42,723 nt of DNA. Source: Candidatus Eiseniibacteriota bacterium. Lineage in GTDB: Bacteria; Joyebacterota; Joyebacteria; Joyebacterales; Joyebacteraceae. The first letter of the stretch is position 1. Each line of letters begins with the position of its first letter. The stretch covers positions 1 through 42,723 of the forward strand of contig JAUXGN010000022.1 of NCBI GenBank assembly GCA_030622115.1. Direction: 5' to 3'. The position numbers and the translations under genes were made by a program. The notes beneath the pieces are model-generated. The model made no database searches. It saw only the letters and a list, made by a program, of their open reading frames with translations, and was not told where the DNA came from. Below are positions 23,292 through 31,669 of the stretch, piece by piece.

Positions 23292-23532
23292 AGAGTCGAG
23301 TCGGCGTCGAAACCGTGGCGGAACCCTATTCATCATTATGAACAGTTTCTGGGTTCCAGGTTTCGCGGGAGTGACACCGTGCTCGCCCCGCAATTTATTC
23401 TGATGCACAGAACTGCGCGGAGGTTCACGAGATTCCCGAAAGCACTCCGGCACTGTTGAGAATACTTGCCAAATGGTACCACGCGCCGGGAATCCAGTCA
23501 AACATGCAAGGACATAATCGGCGCGCGTGCGT
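23292..23532. other. intergenic stretch with repeat-like 3' trailer
   Basis: Downstream of the porin gene there is no convincing gene. Around 23350-23385 the plus strand reads GGGTTCCAGGTTTCGCGGGA, resembling the short dispersed intergenic repeats of many GC-rich bacteria (CTGGATTCC-x-TTTCGCGGGA type). A weak inverted match, GCCGGGAATCCAG, lies near 23485-23497. Whether it is repeated elsewhere in this genome cannot be seen from the window. Confidence 0.3.
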
Positions 23533-24795
23533 CTAGAAAACGATCTGGAATCGCGTCATGAATGTGGCGCTCGTCCCCACGTCTTCGAGATCGGACATCA
23601 CGTAATTGAGCATCACCCGGCTATTCGCGCCCATGTACCAGTTCAATCCGATTGTCATGTCTGTGAGCTGCCGGGCGCTGTCATGCCCGTGCTCCGGATC
23701 AATGCAGGCTTCGGGATCGGAGAGATCTAGATTCGAGTACCGCACAGCCAATTCCAGCGCCCCCCAGCCGTCGTCCATGAACGTTGTCGCAGGTTTCACA
23801 CCGGCTACACATCCCGCCTTGAACGGACGGTGCTCGCCGGTGAGCATCCAACTGGCCTGAACATAGTAGCCTGTGAATGCAGCCTCTTCCGCGACATCGC
23901 GTGCCTCGCGGAGATCGAGAGAGTCCGGCTCCACCATGGGAGAAAGGTCAACGCCGACTTGCACATACTCGCCCTGCAAGTAGATGGAACCCATGACGGC
24001 CGCAACCTCGACCCCCAGCTGCGTGACTGACTCTGTACCTGTGTTCCCCGTGTCGATCAGAATCGGCGCCATGTGGTTCTCCGGAGCAGCCTTGTACCGC
24101 ACGCTTCCCCCATCCGGGTGCCTCAAGCTGACCGAGCCGCCTACATGGATCATCGTCCTGCCGCCATCCTGCCAGACGGGCGTCCCCGTAAGGCGCGCCG
24201 TGTAGCTCATCTCGTCGGCGCCGCTCCCCTGACCATACTTGTCGACGTCCCTGAAGGCGCCGGCGGCCCAGGTCATCCGACCATCGATGGCTGTGTTGTG
24301 AAGCATGAAGCCATTGTTGCGCCACGGGTTGAACGCAGCCGGGAGCGCAGATTCCATGAAGGTCACGTACTTGTTGCTGGTCAGACCTTCAAGCGTGAAC
24401 GGCTCGCGGATATGGCCGACGCGAACGTTCCCCACGGCGGGAATGCCGTGCACTTCCGCATACGCATCTTTGAGAGTCGCATCCCCTCCGGCGAAATCGT
24501 AGTCGACGAAGAAACGCAGGTGATCATGTATGTCACCCTTCATATGGATGCGCGCCGAGCGAAACTCCGTGGCGCCTACGAAGGCGTCCTCGCCGAATGC
24601 GTCTTCCATCTCACAATCGAAGCTCGTCCACTCCATCCAATCATTGAACAGTCTGCCACCGAATGTCACATCGCGAATGCCGAAGAGCCTCTTCACGATG
24701 ATCTCACCGGACCCCTCATCGGCCGACACGGGCGCCGCGACGCTCACGCAGAGCGCGACAGCCAGTACACCAACGACCACCAATCTTCCAAACAT
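23533..24795 (-). CDS. OprO/OprP-like outer-membrane porin
   Basis: A 420-residue beta-barrel porin of the phosphate-selective porin O/P family (PF07396). The ATG at 24795 follows GGAGGAGAG and begins a signal peptide (MFGRLVVVGVLAVALCVSVAAPVSA); codons further upstream belong to a tandem repeat. Family features are RSARIHMKGDIHDHLRFFVD, GNVRVGHIREPFTLEGLTSN, KYVTFMESALPAAFNPW, and a C-terminal strand ending in FMTRFQIVF with a terminal Phe, as needed for barrel assembly. Ion selectivity cannot be read from the sequence, and many members are not phosphate-specific. A decayed relative lies between phoR and pstS at about 33.8 kb. Confidence 0.88.
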   Translation of the reverse strand: MFGRLVVVGVLAVALCVSVAAPVSADEGSGEIIVKRLFGIRDVTFGGRLFNDWMEWTSFDCEMEDAFGEDAFVGATEFRSARIHMKGDIHDHLRFFVDYDFAGGDATLKDAYAEVHGIPAVGNVRVGHIREPFTLEGLTSNKYVTFMESALPAAFNPWRNNGFMLHNTAIDGRMTWAAGAFRDVDKYGQGSGADEMSYTARLTGTPVWQDGGRTMIHVGGSVSLRHPDGGSVRYKAAPENHMAPILIDTGNTGTESVTQLGVEVAAVMGSIYLQGEYVQVGVDLSPMVEPDSLDLREARDVAEEAAFTGYYVQASWMLTGEHRPFKAGCVAGVKPATTFMDDGWGALELAVRYSNLDLSDPEACIDPEHGHDSARQLTDMTIGLNWYMGANSRVMLNYVMSDLEDVGTSATFMTRFQIVF

Positions 24796-24831
24796 GATCT
24801 CTCCTCCACCGAAGCACATCGTCACCATCAG

Positions 24832-24916
24832 ATCCACAGAGACGCCGAGATCGCCAGTCGCCGTCCCATCCACAGAAACACCGAGATCGCTAGTCACCGT
24901 CCGATCCACGAACGCC
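24832..24916. repeat. 36-bp tandem repeat upstream of the porin gene
   Basis: Two full 36-bp units (24832-24867 and 24868-24903) and a 13-bp partial third copy begin with ATCCACAGA or ATCCACGAA. The full copies differ at a handful of positions. They lie 37 bp upstream of the porin start codon, in its presumed promoter/leader, and could be repeated regulator sites or simple slippage products. Confidence 0.7.
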
Positions 24917-24946
24917 TACAGCATAGCCGAGCCAAGCGCTGCCCCG

Positions 24947-24991
24947 CAATCAAAGAAGAAGGGCGCCGCCGGATGTTTCCGACAGGCGCCC
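24947..24991 (-). terminator. rho-independent terminator of the GGDEF gene
   Basis: On the minus strand GGGCGCC (24991-24985) pairs with GGCGCCC (24967-24961), with an inner CGGA/TCCG pairing, followed by TTCTTCTTTG. It lies about 50 nt after the diguanylate cyclase stop codon. Confidence 0.75.
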
Positions 24992-25042
24992 AGCTAGTGA
25001 TGGAGCCGCTTCGCCGACCGCGAAGCCCGCGTGCTTACAGCC

Positions 25043-25954
25043 CTACCTGTCGCGGATGCTTACCAGATTCTTCCCCGCGTCCTTGCTGCGGTAGAGCATC
25101 TGGTCGGCACGTTCGAGGATGGATTCTGCTGAATCGCCGGGTCGCGATATGACACCACCGGTGGAGATCGTGACCTGCACCTTCTCTCCCTTCCGGGTGA
25201 TGCTGGAGCTCTCTATGAGTATGCGGAAGCGCTCTGCGATGATGCGAAGCGTGCCCCGGTCGGCCTCACGGATGACGCCTACGAACTCGTCCCCTCCCCA
25301 ACGCCCGATCACATCAAGAGGCCTGCAATTGTGAACAAAGGTCCGTCCGACGACGCGCAGTACCTCATCCCCGGCTTCGTGACCGTACGAGTCATTGATA
25401 TCCTTGAGATCATCGATGTCCGCAAAGAGAACTCCGAAGCTCTCCCCAAGGCGCGACATCTCCACCAGTCTGCTGGTCAGCTCACGGACTACGTAGCGCC
25501 TGTTAGGAAGCCCGGTGAGATCATCGAGAAGGGCCAGTCCCTCCAGCTGCGCGATCCGCTGGCGCGCCGCCAGCGTCGGAGAGTTGTCACTGAAGACCTG
25601 AACGACACCCGTGATCTCCCCGCCATTCCCATCCTTACGCACCGGCGCTACTCTCACATGCACGGGAACAAGATGTCCCTCCTTGTGATGGAGGTAGGCC
25701 TCGATCTGGTGCATCCGTCCATCCTCCAGTGCCGCCACGATCGGGCAGTGATCGTGACAGAGCAGGATGCCCTTTTCATCGACGTGGGCAAGCAGGCCTC
25801 CCTTGCACGGCTTCCCCAGAGTCTCCTCGCGGCAGTATCCTGTCAGCTTCACAGCAGTGTCATTCCAATAAGTGATGATGCGATCACGATCGGTGAAATA
25901 GACTCCGTCCGTGAGGTTATCAAGCATAGTCTCGAAAATGTTGCGCTCAGACAT
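25043..25954 (-). CDS. PAS-GGDEF diguanylate cyclase
   Basis: A 303-residue cytoplasmic signalling protein predicted to make cyclic di-GMP from two GTP. The PAS sensor domain (about 1-125; LTDGVYFTDRDRIITYWND) has four cysteines in a GYCREETLGKPC and LLCHDHCP arrangement, a recurring variant in PAS-GGDEF proteins that might sense redox state or bind a cofactor. The GGDEF domain (about 140-303) is intact: LLDDLTGLPNRRY, FADIDDLKDINDSYGHEAGD and active-site GGDEF (210-214). An RPLD motif (201-204), five residues before GGDEF, is the product-inhibition I-site. It has its own terminator. There are no membrane segments. No c-di-GMP effector is visible nearby. Confidence 0.93.
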   Translation of the reverse strand: MSERNIFETMLDNLTDGVYFTDRDRIITYWNDTAVKLTGYCREETLGKPCKGGLLAHVDEKGILLCHDHCPIVAALEDGRMHQIEAYLHHKEGHLVPVHVRVAPVRKDGNGGEITGVVQVFSDNSPTLAARQRIAQLEGLALLDDLTGLPNRRYVVRELTSRLVEMSRLGESFGVLFADIDDLKDINDSYGHEAGDEVLRVVGRTFVHNCRPLDVIGRWGGDEFVGVIREADRGTLRIIAERFRILIESSSITRKGEKVQVTISTGGVISRPGDSAESILERADQMLYRSKDAGKNLVSIRDR

Positions 25955-26190
25955 CGACTACCCCCGCGAAATCTCTCTGTGTCGACGATTACCTGCCTCT
26001 CAGGCACGCATCTATCTGAGTATCGATGATGCAGGAACCATGCCATCCATTCGAAGTTGTGTGCCGGGCCCCGAAGATTGCGCTTGCCCCATTCCGGAGC
26101 CGGTAGTAGTCTCCCGTTCACACAGACAACAAGGTCACCGAGTAGGCGCCGACCCGATCAACCGGGCGGCAGATAGACAGGGGGGGAACC

Positions 26191-26406
26191 ATGAGCAAGT
26201 GGACACCCGTCGTAGTCCTCATTGTGCTCGCCGCTGCACTCGTCCTCGGATGCTCGCAGGAGCAGGCTGAGACAGAGGTCCCGCCGGCCGTCGAAGAGGC
26301 AGTAGATGCGACAGTCGAAGATGCAGCCGAGGCTACTGAAGAAACCGGCGAGGCAATCGAGGAAGCCGGAGAGGCTATCGAAGAAGCCATTCCAGACAGC
26401 GAATAG
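26191..26406 (+). CDS. small Glu/Ala-rich lipoprotein
   Basis: A 71-residue lipoprotein. A GGGGGGGA ribosome site precedes the ATG; the signal ends at lipobox LVLGC. The mature part is very acidic, with a heptad-like repetition EEAGEAIEEA and EDAAEATEETGEA that suggests a single amphipathic helix or coiled coil. Small acidic lipoproteins of this sort occur next to envelope or stress genes, but no function can be assigned. It is alone on its strand and ends at a shared terminator. The gene is real by ribosome site, lipobox and terminator. Confidence 0.75.
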   Translation: MSKWTPVVVLIVLAAALVLGCSQEQAETEVPPAVEEAVDATVEDAAEATEETGEAIEEAGEAIEEAIPDSE

Positions 26407-26438
26407 CTGTTCAAGCGACAAAGGCAGCACAACAAAAG

Positions 26439-26466
26439 CGACCGGGGCCAAGCCCCGGTCGTTTCT
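26439..26466. terminator. bidirectional rho-independent terminator
   Basis: CGACCGGGGC (26439-26448) pairs perfectly with GCCCCGGTCG (26452-26461) around a CAA loop. TTTCT follows on the plus strand and CTTTTG on the minus strand. It serves the small lipoprotein gene and the convergent acetyltransferase gene. Confidence 0.85.
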
Positions 26467-26499
26467 ATTCAGGATGTGATTCAGCGCACGGACCAACGC

Positions 26500-27084
26500 T
26501 CAGTCGACAGGCTGTTCCTTGAGCCCAGCCTGCCACTCGGGCGCGAGCAAGCTCATCATCACGAAATCGTGGAATACACCATCCAGAAGATAGCCGTCGC
26601 GGAGGACACCCTCCCTCTTGAATCCAAGTCCTTCCCAGTATGCGAGCGCGTCGTCGTGGAATCCGACGACACCGACTCCCACGCGGTGAAGGCCCAGGTA
26701 GTTGAACGCAAAATCGAGAAGCACCCGTCCGACCTCGCGGCCGTAGCCCTTCCCTCGCGCATCCTCCTCGGCGATGATCACCGTCATGTCCGTCGTACGC
26801 CACGGCTCAAAGATCCTGAGCAGCCCGGCCTCCCCGATCACACGGTCGCCGTCGACAGTGACGACCGCGTACCACGCTCTGTTCGCGTCGGTCTCCACAC
26901 CCCTGAACCACTCCCTACATTCCGACTCGGACAGGGCTGCAACCTGGCCGATCGCGACTCTCAGATCGGGATCCTCACTCCAACGCTTGATGTGAGGCAG
27001 ATCATCCTTCTTCAGCCATCTCAGATAGATGCTGTCGCCCATGATGAGCTTCGGACCACGCCTGCTTCCACCGCTGTTGCTCAC
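26500..27084 (-). CDS. GNAT-family acetyltransferase (RimJ/RimL-like)
   Basis: A 194-residue GCN5-related N-acetyltransferase using acetyl-CoA. The pattern is YLRWLKKDDLPHIKRW at the N-terminus, then IGEAGLLRI, the CoA pyrophosphate loop EDARGKGYGREVGRVLLDFAF (positions about 117-137) and GLHRVGVGVVGFHDDALAYWE, then GFKREG..RDGYLLDGVFHD. This is typical of the RimJ/RimL or spermidine-acetyltransferase-like branch. The start is taken as a GTG at 27084, five bases after GGAGGG and overlapping the upstream methyltransferase stop as GTGA; an internal ATG at 27042 is an alternative. The coupling indicates one operon. The substrate is unknown. Confidence 0.87.
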   Translation of the reverse strand: MSNSGGSRRGPKLIMGDSIYLRWLKKDDLPHIKRWSEDPDLRVAIGQVAALSESECREWFRGVETDANRAWYAVVTVDGDRVIGEAGLLRIFEPWRTTDMTVIIAEEDARGKGYGREVGRVLLDFAFNYLGLHRVGVGVVGFHDDALAYWEGLGFKREGVLRDGYLLDGVFHDFVMMSLLAPEWQAGLKEQPVD

Positions 27085-27728
27085 ACTTGCCCTCCACGTG
27101 GCTCTATCACATAGACCCCGCCACATATCGACACCTGGTGATAGTAGGCCTTGAGCCCCGCGTGATGGAAGGCCTCCCTGGCCTCATCGGCCGCCCAGTA
27201 GAACTCATCCGTGTCCCAGTGTTCGGCCCACTTGATGGAAGCATGTTCACGCACATATTCGCTCGGAAACGAAACATCTCCCACGATCATGCGCCCGTCC
27301 TCGACCAGATGGTGATCGGCCAGCGTGGAGACGAATCTTATCTTCGACTTGAGATCGAATTCGTGGAAGACATACGCGGACACGATACGATCAAACCGGC
27401 GGTCAGCCGGCAGCGGCCAGTGTCCCAGGAGATCGGCCTTGACGAGCTCTACCTGCGGGAGTTTCTCGCGGACCTTGGCAAGCATCCGTGCGGAGAAATC
27501 CATCCCCCAGACCTCGCAGCCGGCGTTGACGAACCGCTCGGCCAGACGCCCCGTGCCTATTCCGACATCGAGCACCGAGAGACCCGGCTCCGGGTGAGCC
27601 AGACGTGCGATCTCATCGAGCACCGCCTCGTAGCCCTCAAACGGGAAGCCCTGGGACCACTCGTGCACCGATTCGTCGTAGTGCTCCGCCCACTCATCGA
27701 AAAGGAGTTCGCGTTCGCTGTCTTGCAA
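27081..27728 (-). CDS. class I SAM-dependent methyltransferase, YrrT-like
   Basis: A 215-residue cytoplasmic methyltransferase with the Rossmann fold. Motif I is VLDVGIGTGRLAERF (about 52-66), the acidic residue after strand 2 is in EVWGMDFSARML, and motif post-I is VELVKADLLG. The N-terminal block FDEWAEHYDESVHEWSQGFP is characteristic of YrrT-type enzymes. In Bacillus that family lies beside methionine/cysteine recycling genes, but there is no such context here, so the substrate is open. The start is a TTG at 27728, with AGGAGG seven bases ahead. It overlaps the acetyltransferase start by four bases (GTGA). Confidence 0.87.
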   Translation of the reverse strand: MQDSERELLFDEWAEHYDESVHEWSQGFPFEGYEAVLDEIARLAHPEPGLSVLDVGIGTGRLAERFVNAGCEVWGMDFSARMLAKVREKLPQVELVKADLLGHWPLPADRRFDRIVSAYVFHEFDLKSKIRFVSTLADHHLVEDGRMIVGDVSFPSEYVREHASIKWAEHWDTDEFYWAADEAREAFHHAGLKAYYHQVSICGGVYVIEPRGGQV

Positions 27729-27851
27729 TGGACGCCTCCTGCTCGTGATTGCTCACTGTCTCATCTCACAGTCGACCACATTCGTACGCGCAATACAAGC
27801 AGGGAATCCCATTGCGCACTCACCGAGCCGTGTGTATTCTGACGCGACTTG

Positions 27852-29297
27852 ATGTCACACAGTCCCGAGCCGTATGCGCGCCACCCGGACTCGACCGAGA
27901 GGAGGCCCGCGATCGACCGCATCGTCATTTCGTTCTGCTCTCTCAGTCTGCTTCTTCTCATCGGGCAGGCCATCCGCATCAGGTTCCAGTGGTGCCAGAA
28001 GCTGCTCCTTCCCGCCTCTGTCATAGGTGGTCTGGTCGGGCTCGCCGTCATTCAGATCCTCAAGCGAGTGCTTTCCGACGGCGCCTTCATTGCAACGGCA
28101 ACCGCCGGCTGGGGCAAGCTGCCTGGTTTTCTCATCAACATAGTGTTCGCGACTCTCTTCCTAGGCGCCGCCATCCCGTCACTCAAGAAGGTGTGGCGCA
28201 TGTCGGGACCGCAGCTGGCGTACGGTCAGATCGTTGCGTGGGGACAGTATGCGGTCGGACTCGGTGTCACATTCCTGATCCTCACGCGGTTCTTCGACAT
28301 ACCTCCCATGTTCGGCGCACTCATCCCGGTCGGCTTCGAGGGAGGCCACGGGACGGCGGCCGGACTGGCTCCAATCTTCGCCGAGAAAGGCTGGGCCGAA
28401 GGCGCCGATCTTGCGCTCGGTTCGGCGACGATAGGCGTGGTCAGCGGCGTTGTGATCGGCATGGCGCTCATCAACTGGGCCGCTCGGCGTCGGCACTGTC
28501 GTACTGCGGAGGGAAGCCGAGGCGCTCAAGCCTCCTTCGGAACCGGCATCGTCCCGAAGGAAGAACGCTCGCCCGCCGGGCTTCTGACCTTCCAGACGGA
28601 GTCGGTCGAGACGCTCGCCATCCACCTCGCGGTTGTGGCTGTCGCCATCCTGATCGGATATGGATTCAAGACGGGGCTCGCCGGACTGGAGACGCTCTGG
28701 CTGACCGACCCCAAGAACGCGATCCTCGGGAGTTTTCCCCTCTTCCCTCTCGCGATGCTCGGGGGTGTCATCGTTCAGAAACTCTTCGACCGGGCGGACA
28801 GGCACGACGTTCTCGACCGCGGTCTGATGCAGCGGCTGCAGGGACTCTCGCTCGACTACCTGGTTATCGCCGCTCTCGCAACCCTGCGAATCGAGGCGAT
28901 CGTGGCAAATATCGGACCGTTTGTCATTCTGATGGTCGTGGGGCTCGCCTGGAATATCTGGTGCGTGATGTGGCTGGCCAAACGCATGCTGCCCGACTAC
29001 TGGTTCGAGCGAAGCATCGCTGAATTCGGGCAGTCGACGGGTGTAACGGCAACGGGGCTTCTTCTTCTCAGGGTCGCGGATCCGAAGCTCGAAACGACGG
29101 CGCCCGACGCGTTCGGCTACAAGCAACTTCTGCACGAGCCGTTCATGGGCGGAGGCCTGTGGACGAGCACTGTGATCCCGCTTCTGTACATCTTCCGCGC
29201 GAACCCGTGGCCCATCTGGTTCATCACGATCGGGGCGATCGCACTCTGGCTTTTCGTGCGATTCGTGCTCTTCAGGAAGAGCTGGGCGCCGAGGTAG
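27852..29297 (+). CDS. gltS: sodium/glutamate symporter (GltS family)
   Basis: A 481-residue integral membrane carrier of the glutamate:Na+ symporter (ESS/GltS) family. About ten to eleven hydrophobic helices are visible (LLLIGQAIRI; LLLPASVIGGLVGLAVIQIL; FLINIVFATLFLGAAI and so on). The two inverted-repeat re-entrant loops that line the transport site are recognisable as GFEGGHGTAAGLAP (about 160-173) and FGQSTGVTATGLLLLRVADP (about 394-413). A hydrophilic loop of about 40 residues in the middle separates the halves. The ATG at 27852 is preceded by a TTG codon in frame and has no strong ribosome site, so the exact start is uncertain. Substrate specificity for glutamate is inferred. It ends 6 bp from convergent phoU. 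Confidence 0.88.
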   Translation: MSHSPEPYARHPDSTERRPAIDRIVISFCSLSLLLLIGQAIRIRFQWCQKLLLPASVIGGLVGLAVIQILKRVLSDGAFIATATAGWGKLPGFLINIVFATLFLGAAIPSLKKVWRMSGPQLAYGQIVAWGQYAVGLGVTFLILTRFFDIPPMFGALIPVGFEGGHGTAAGLAPIFAEKGWAEGADLALGSATIGVVSGVVIGMALINWAARRRHCRTAEGSRGAQASFGTGIVPKEERSPAGLLTFQTESVETLAIHLAVVAVAILIGYGFKTGLAGLETLWLTDPKNAILGSFPLFPLAMLGGVIVQKLFDRADRHDVLDRGLMQRLQGLSLDYLVIAALATLRIEAIVANIGPFVILMVVGLAWNIWCVMWLAKRMLPDYWFERSIAEFGQSTGVTATGLLLLRVADPKLETTAPDAFGYKQLLHEPFMGGGLWTSTVIPLLYIFRANPWPIWFITIGAIALWLFVRFVLFRKSWAPR

Positions 29298-29303
29298 GCT
29301 CTG

Positions 29304-29963
29304 CTATTCGTCCTTCTGATGCCGGACGATCTCACCGTTGATCATGTATATGACATCCTCGGCGATGTTCGTGGCGTGGTCCGCAATGCGCTCCAGATAG
29401 TGCGACACCCTGAGGATCATGATGAGCTGTTCCATCTCCTGCGGATGTTCGCGAATGGCGGTCCGTATGACTCCGTAGTTCTCGCGGTTGACCTCGTCCA
29501 CCTCATCATCAGCCATCAGCACCCTTCTCGCCAGCTCACTATCTCGACCCATGAGAGCATCGAGGCTGCCGGTCAGCATCCCCCGGACCGTCTCCACGAG
29601 CGCGCGGAGGTCGTACGGAATCTCGATGCTATCGCGGTCGGCAAGCCTGATCGCAACCTCCGCCATGTTGACAGCGAGGTCGCTGATGCGTTCGAGATCG
29701 TTGTTGACCTTGAGCGTCGCCACGATGTAGCGGAGATCGTTTGCAACCGGCTGGTGAAGCGCCAGGATCTTCAGACACTCCTCCTCCACCTCGATCTCCC
29801 TCCCATCCACCTCCTCATCACGCTTGACGACCCTTTTCCCCAACTCGGCATCCCGGTCATCAATGGCGGTCGCTGCCATCTGTACGTTCTCTTCAACGTA
29901 TGCTGAGAGCGAGCAGATCATCTTCTTGAGACCGTCGATCTCGCGTCTGAGAATAATCGTCAT
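29304..29963 (-). CDS. phoU: phosphate regulon protein PhoU
   Basis: A 219-residue cytoplasmic regulator that links PstSCAB transport with PhoR and keeps the Pho response off when phosphate is plentiful. It consists of two similar three-helix bundles, each with the metal-binding E-R-x-x-D signature: DLERISDLAVNMAEVA (about 89-104) and YLERIADHATNIAEDV (about 189-204). GGGAGGGG precedes the ATG. It is the last gene of the pst operon, 12 bp after pstB, and ends almost against convergent gltS. Length and motifs are standard. Confidence 0.95.
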   Translation of the reverse strand: MTIILRREIDGLKKMICSLSAYVEENVQMAATAIDDRDAELGKRVVKRDEEVDGREIEVEEECLKILALHQPVANDLRYIVATLKVNNDLERISDLAVNMAEVAIRLADRDSIEIPYDLRALVETVRGMLTGSLDALMGRDSELARRVLMADDEVDEVNRENYGVIRTAIREHPQEMEQLIMILRVSHYLERIADHATNIAEDVIYMINGEIVRHQKDE

Positions 29964-29975
29964 GATTGCCCCTCC

Positions 29976-30821
29976 CTAGCCGAAACGGCCCGTGATGTAG
30001 TCCTCAGTCTGCCCGCTGTCCGGGTTGGTGAATATCTTCTTCGTGGCCCCGAACTCGACTATCCGGCCCTTGTAGAAGAATGCCGTGAAGTCTGAGACGC
30101 GTGCCGCCTGCTGCATGTTGTGCGTGACCAACACAACGGTGTAGTTGTCGCGGAGTGTCTCAATGAGATCTTCGATCTTTGAGGTCGCAACCGGGTCAAT
30201 GGCCGAACACGGTTCATCCATGAGAATGAGTTCCGGCTCGACTGCGATGGCGCGCGCGATGCAGAGCCGCTGCTGCTGACCGCCCGAGAGAGCTGTCGCC
30301 GGCTCGCCAAGCTTGTCCTTCACCTCATCCCAGAGCGCTCCCCGCTTGAGCGCATCCTCCACGCGATCTGCGATCTCACCACGGCTTGCGCGGTAGTGGA
30401 GCTTCACACCATAGGCAACATTATTGAAGATGCTCATCGGGAACGGAGTCGGTCGCTGGAAGATCATGCCGACCTTCTTCCTGAGCTTCAGGATATCGGT
30501 CGCCGGCGACAAGACGTTCTCCCCATCGATCTCCACGGTTCCCTTCGCCTTGTGCGACCGGTAGATCTCGAAAATGCGATTGTAGACGCGGATGTGCGTC
30601 GATTTTCCACAGCCCGACGGACCGATGATGGCCGTCACGCGGGATGCCGGGATGTCGATGCTGTTGTCGAAGAGCGCCTGGTGCCCGCCGTAGTGGAAGT
30701 TGAGGTTTCGGACCTTCACCTTGACGGGAAGCCAGGACGCATCCTCTATCTCGCCCGGACGCTGCTTCGCCACTTCCGACGGCGGCTTGACGAGCACTCT
30801 CTCCTCTGTTGCCATTATCAT
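29976..30821 (-). CDS. pstB: phosphate ABC transporter ATP-binding protein PstB
   Basis: A 281-residue ATPase that powers phosphate uptake by PstSCAB. Walker A is GPSGCGKST (67-75), the Q-loop MIFQRPTPFPMSIF, the signature LSGGQQQR (168-175), Walker B LILMDEP (188-194), and the switch His in LVTHNMQQAARVSD. An unusual detail is a His in place of the usual Phe/Leu just after Walker A (STHIR). About 30 extra residues precede the ATPase domain. The start is the ATG at 30821, which overlaps the pstA stop as ATGA; the longer frame is non-coding upstream. It is the fourth gene of the pst operon. Confidence 0.96.
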   Translation of the reverse strand: MIMATEERVLVKPPSEVAKQRPGEIEDASWLPVKVKVRNLNFHYGGHQALFDNSIDIPASRVTAIIGPSGCGKSTHIRVYNRIFEIYRSHKAKGTVEIDGENVLSPATDILKLRKKVGMIFQRPTPFPMSIFNNVAYGVKLHYRASRGEIADRVEDALKRGALWDEVKDKLGEPATALSGGQQQRLCIARAIAVEPELILMDEPCSAIDPVATSKIEDLIETLRDNYTVVLVTHNMQQAARVSDFTAFFYKGRIVEFGATKKIFTNPDSGQTEDYITGRFG

Positions 30822-31669
30822 GCCCTTTTCCTCTTGTCCCTGATCACGAACCGCGCGAGCACAGTGACAGCAAGCACACTCACGGTAATGAGAAGCGAGG
30901 CGCCCCATGCCTTTGCCTGCCAGTCACTGTAGGGCGACATCGCGTAGTTGAAGATCGTCACCGTCATGTTCGCTGTCGGCTGACTGAGAGAGCCCGGCCA
31001 GTAGAAGCTGTTGAGCGCAGTGAAGAGAAGCGGGGCCGTCTCCCCACTCACGCGGGCAACTGCCAGGAGAACGCCCGTAACGAGACCCGTCCTTGCTGCT
31101 CTGAAGATGATCCCGAGCGTCACTCTCCAGCGGGGGGCTCCCAGGGCGAGCCCCGACTCCCTCAGTTCATCCGGGACCAGGTTCAGCATGTCCTCGGTCG
31201 TTCTCATCACGACCGGCAGGATCAGGATGGCGAGTGCCACTGCTCCCGCCCAACCCGAGAAACGCCCGAACGGTAGAACCAGAACCGAGTAGACGAAGAT
31301 GCCGATGATGATGGACGGGGTGCCCATCAGGAGATTCGTGGTGAACCGTACGACGGTAGCGATCCGGCTCGATGGTCCAAATTCGCAGAGAAACACGCCC
31401 GCCAGGAGTCCTATCGGCGTCCCCAGAAGCGCGGCGAGAAACGTCATGAGCAGAGTCCCCAGGATCGCGTTGCCAAGCCCACCGCCCTCCATGCCTGGAG
31501 GTGTCGGAAGCTCGGTGAAGAATGCCGGCGTGAGCGCACCGATGCCCCGCGCGATGACCTCCCAGAGAATCCACGCGAGTACCGCGATGCCGATGAGCGC
31601 GGCTGGGACCATCGCCACGCGCATCGCCGTATCGGCTGCTCGTCTCTCTGTTCTCGAGCGCGGTCTCAT
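30818..31669 (-). CDS. pstA: phosphate ABC transporter permease PstA
   Basis: A 283-residue inner-membrane permease of the PstA family. Six hydrophobic segments are visible (MVPAALIGIAVLAWILWEV at the start; LLMTFLAALLGTPIGLLAGV; LMGTPSIIIGIFVYSVLVL), and the EAA coupling loop appears as GLVTGVLLAVARVSGETAPL. The ATG overlaps the pstC stop by one base (TGATG), and its own stop overlaps pstB. Translation is therefore coupled along pstC-pstA-pstB, as is common for this transporter. Confidence 0.95.
   Translation of the reverse strand: MRPRSRTERRAADTAMRVAMVPAALIGIAVLAWILWEVIARGIGALTPAFFTELPTPPGMEGGGLGNAILGTLLMTFLAALLGTPIGLLAGVFLCEFGPSSRIATVVRFTTNLLMGTPSIIIGIFVYSVLVLPFGRFSGWAGAVALAILILPVVMRTTEDMLNLVPDELRESGLALGAPRWRVTLGIIFRAARTGLVTGVLLAVARVSGETAPLLFTALNSFYWPGSLSQPTANMTVTIFNYAMSPYSDWQAKAWGASLLITVSVLAVTVLARFVIRDKRKRA

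Noticed and set aside
23220-23501. 93-codon minus-strand frame between the porin and lpoB genes
   Set aside because: It runs through a terminator hairpin and repeat-like intergenic sequence and has no ribosome site or protein-like composition.
24832-24916. CRISPR-like array
   Set aside because: The copies are directly adjacent with no spacers, the number is only about 2.3, and no cas gene is present in the window.
28179-29135. Long minus-strand frame opposite gltS
   Set aside because: It is charged, low-complexity antisense sequence; the plus frame has transporter helices and family motifs.
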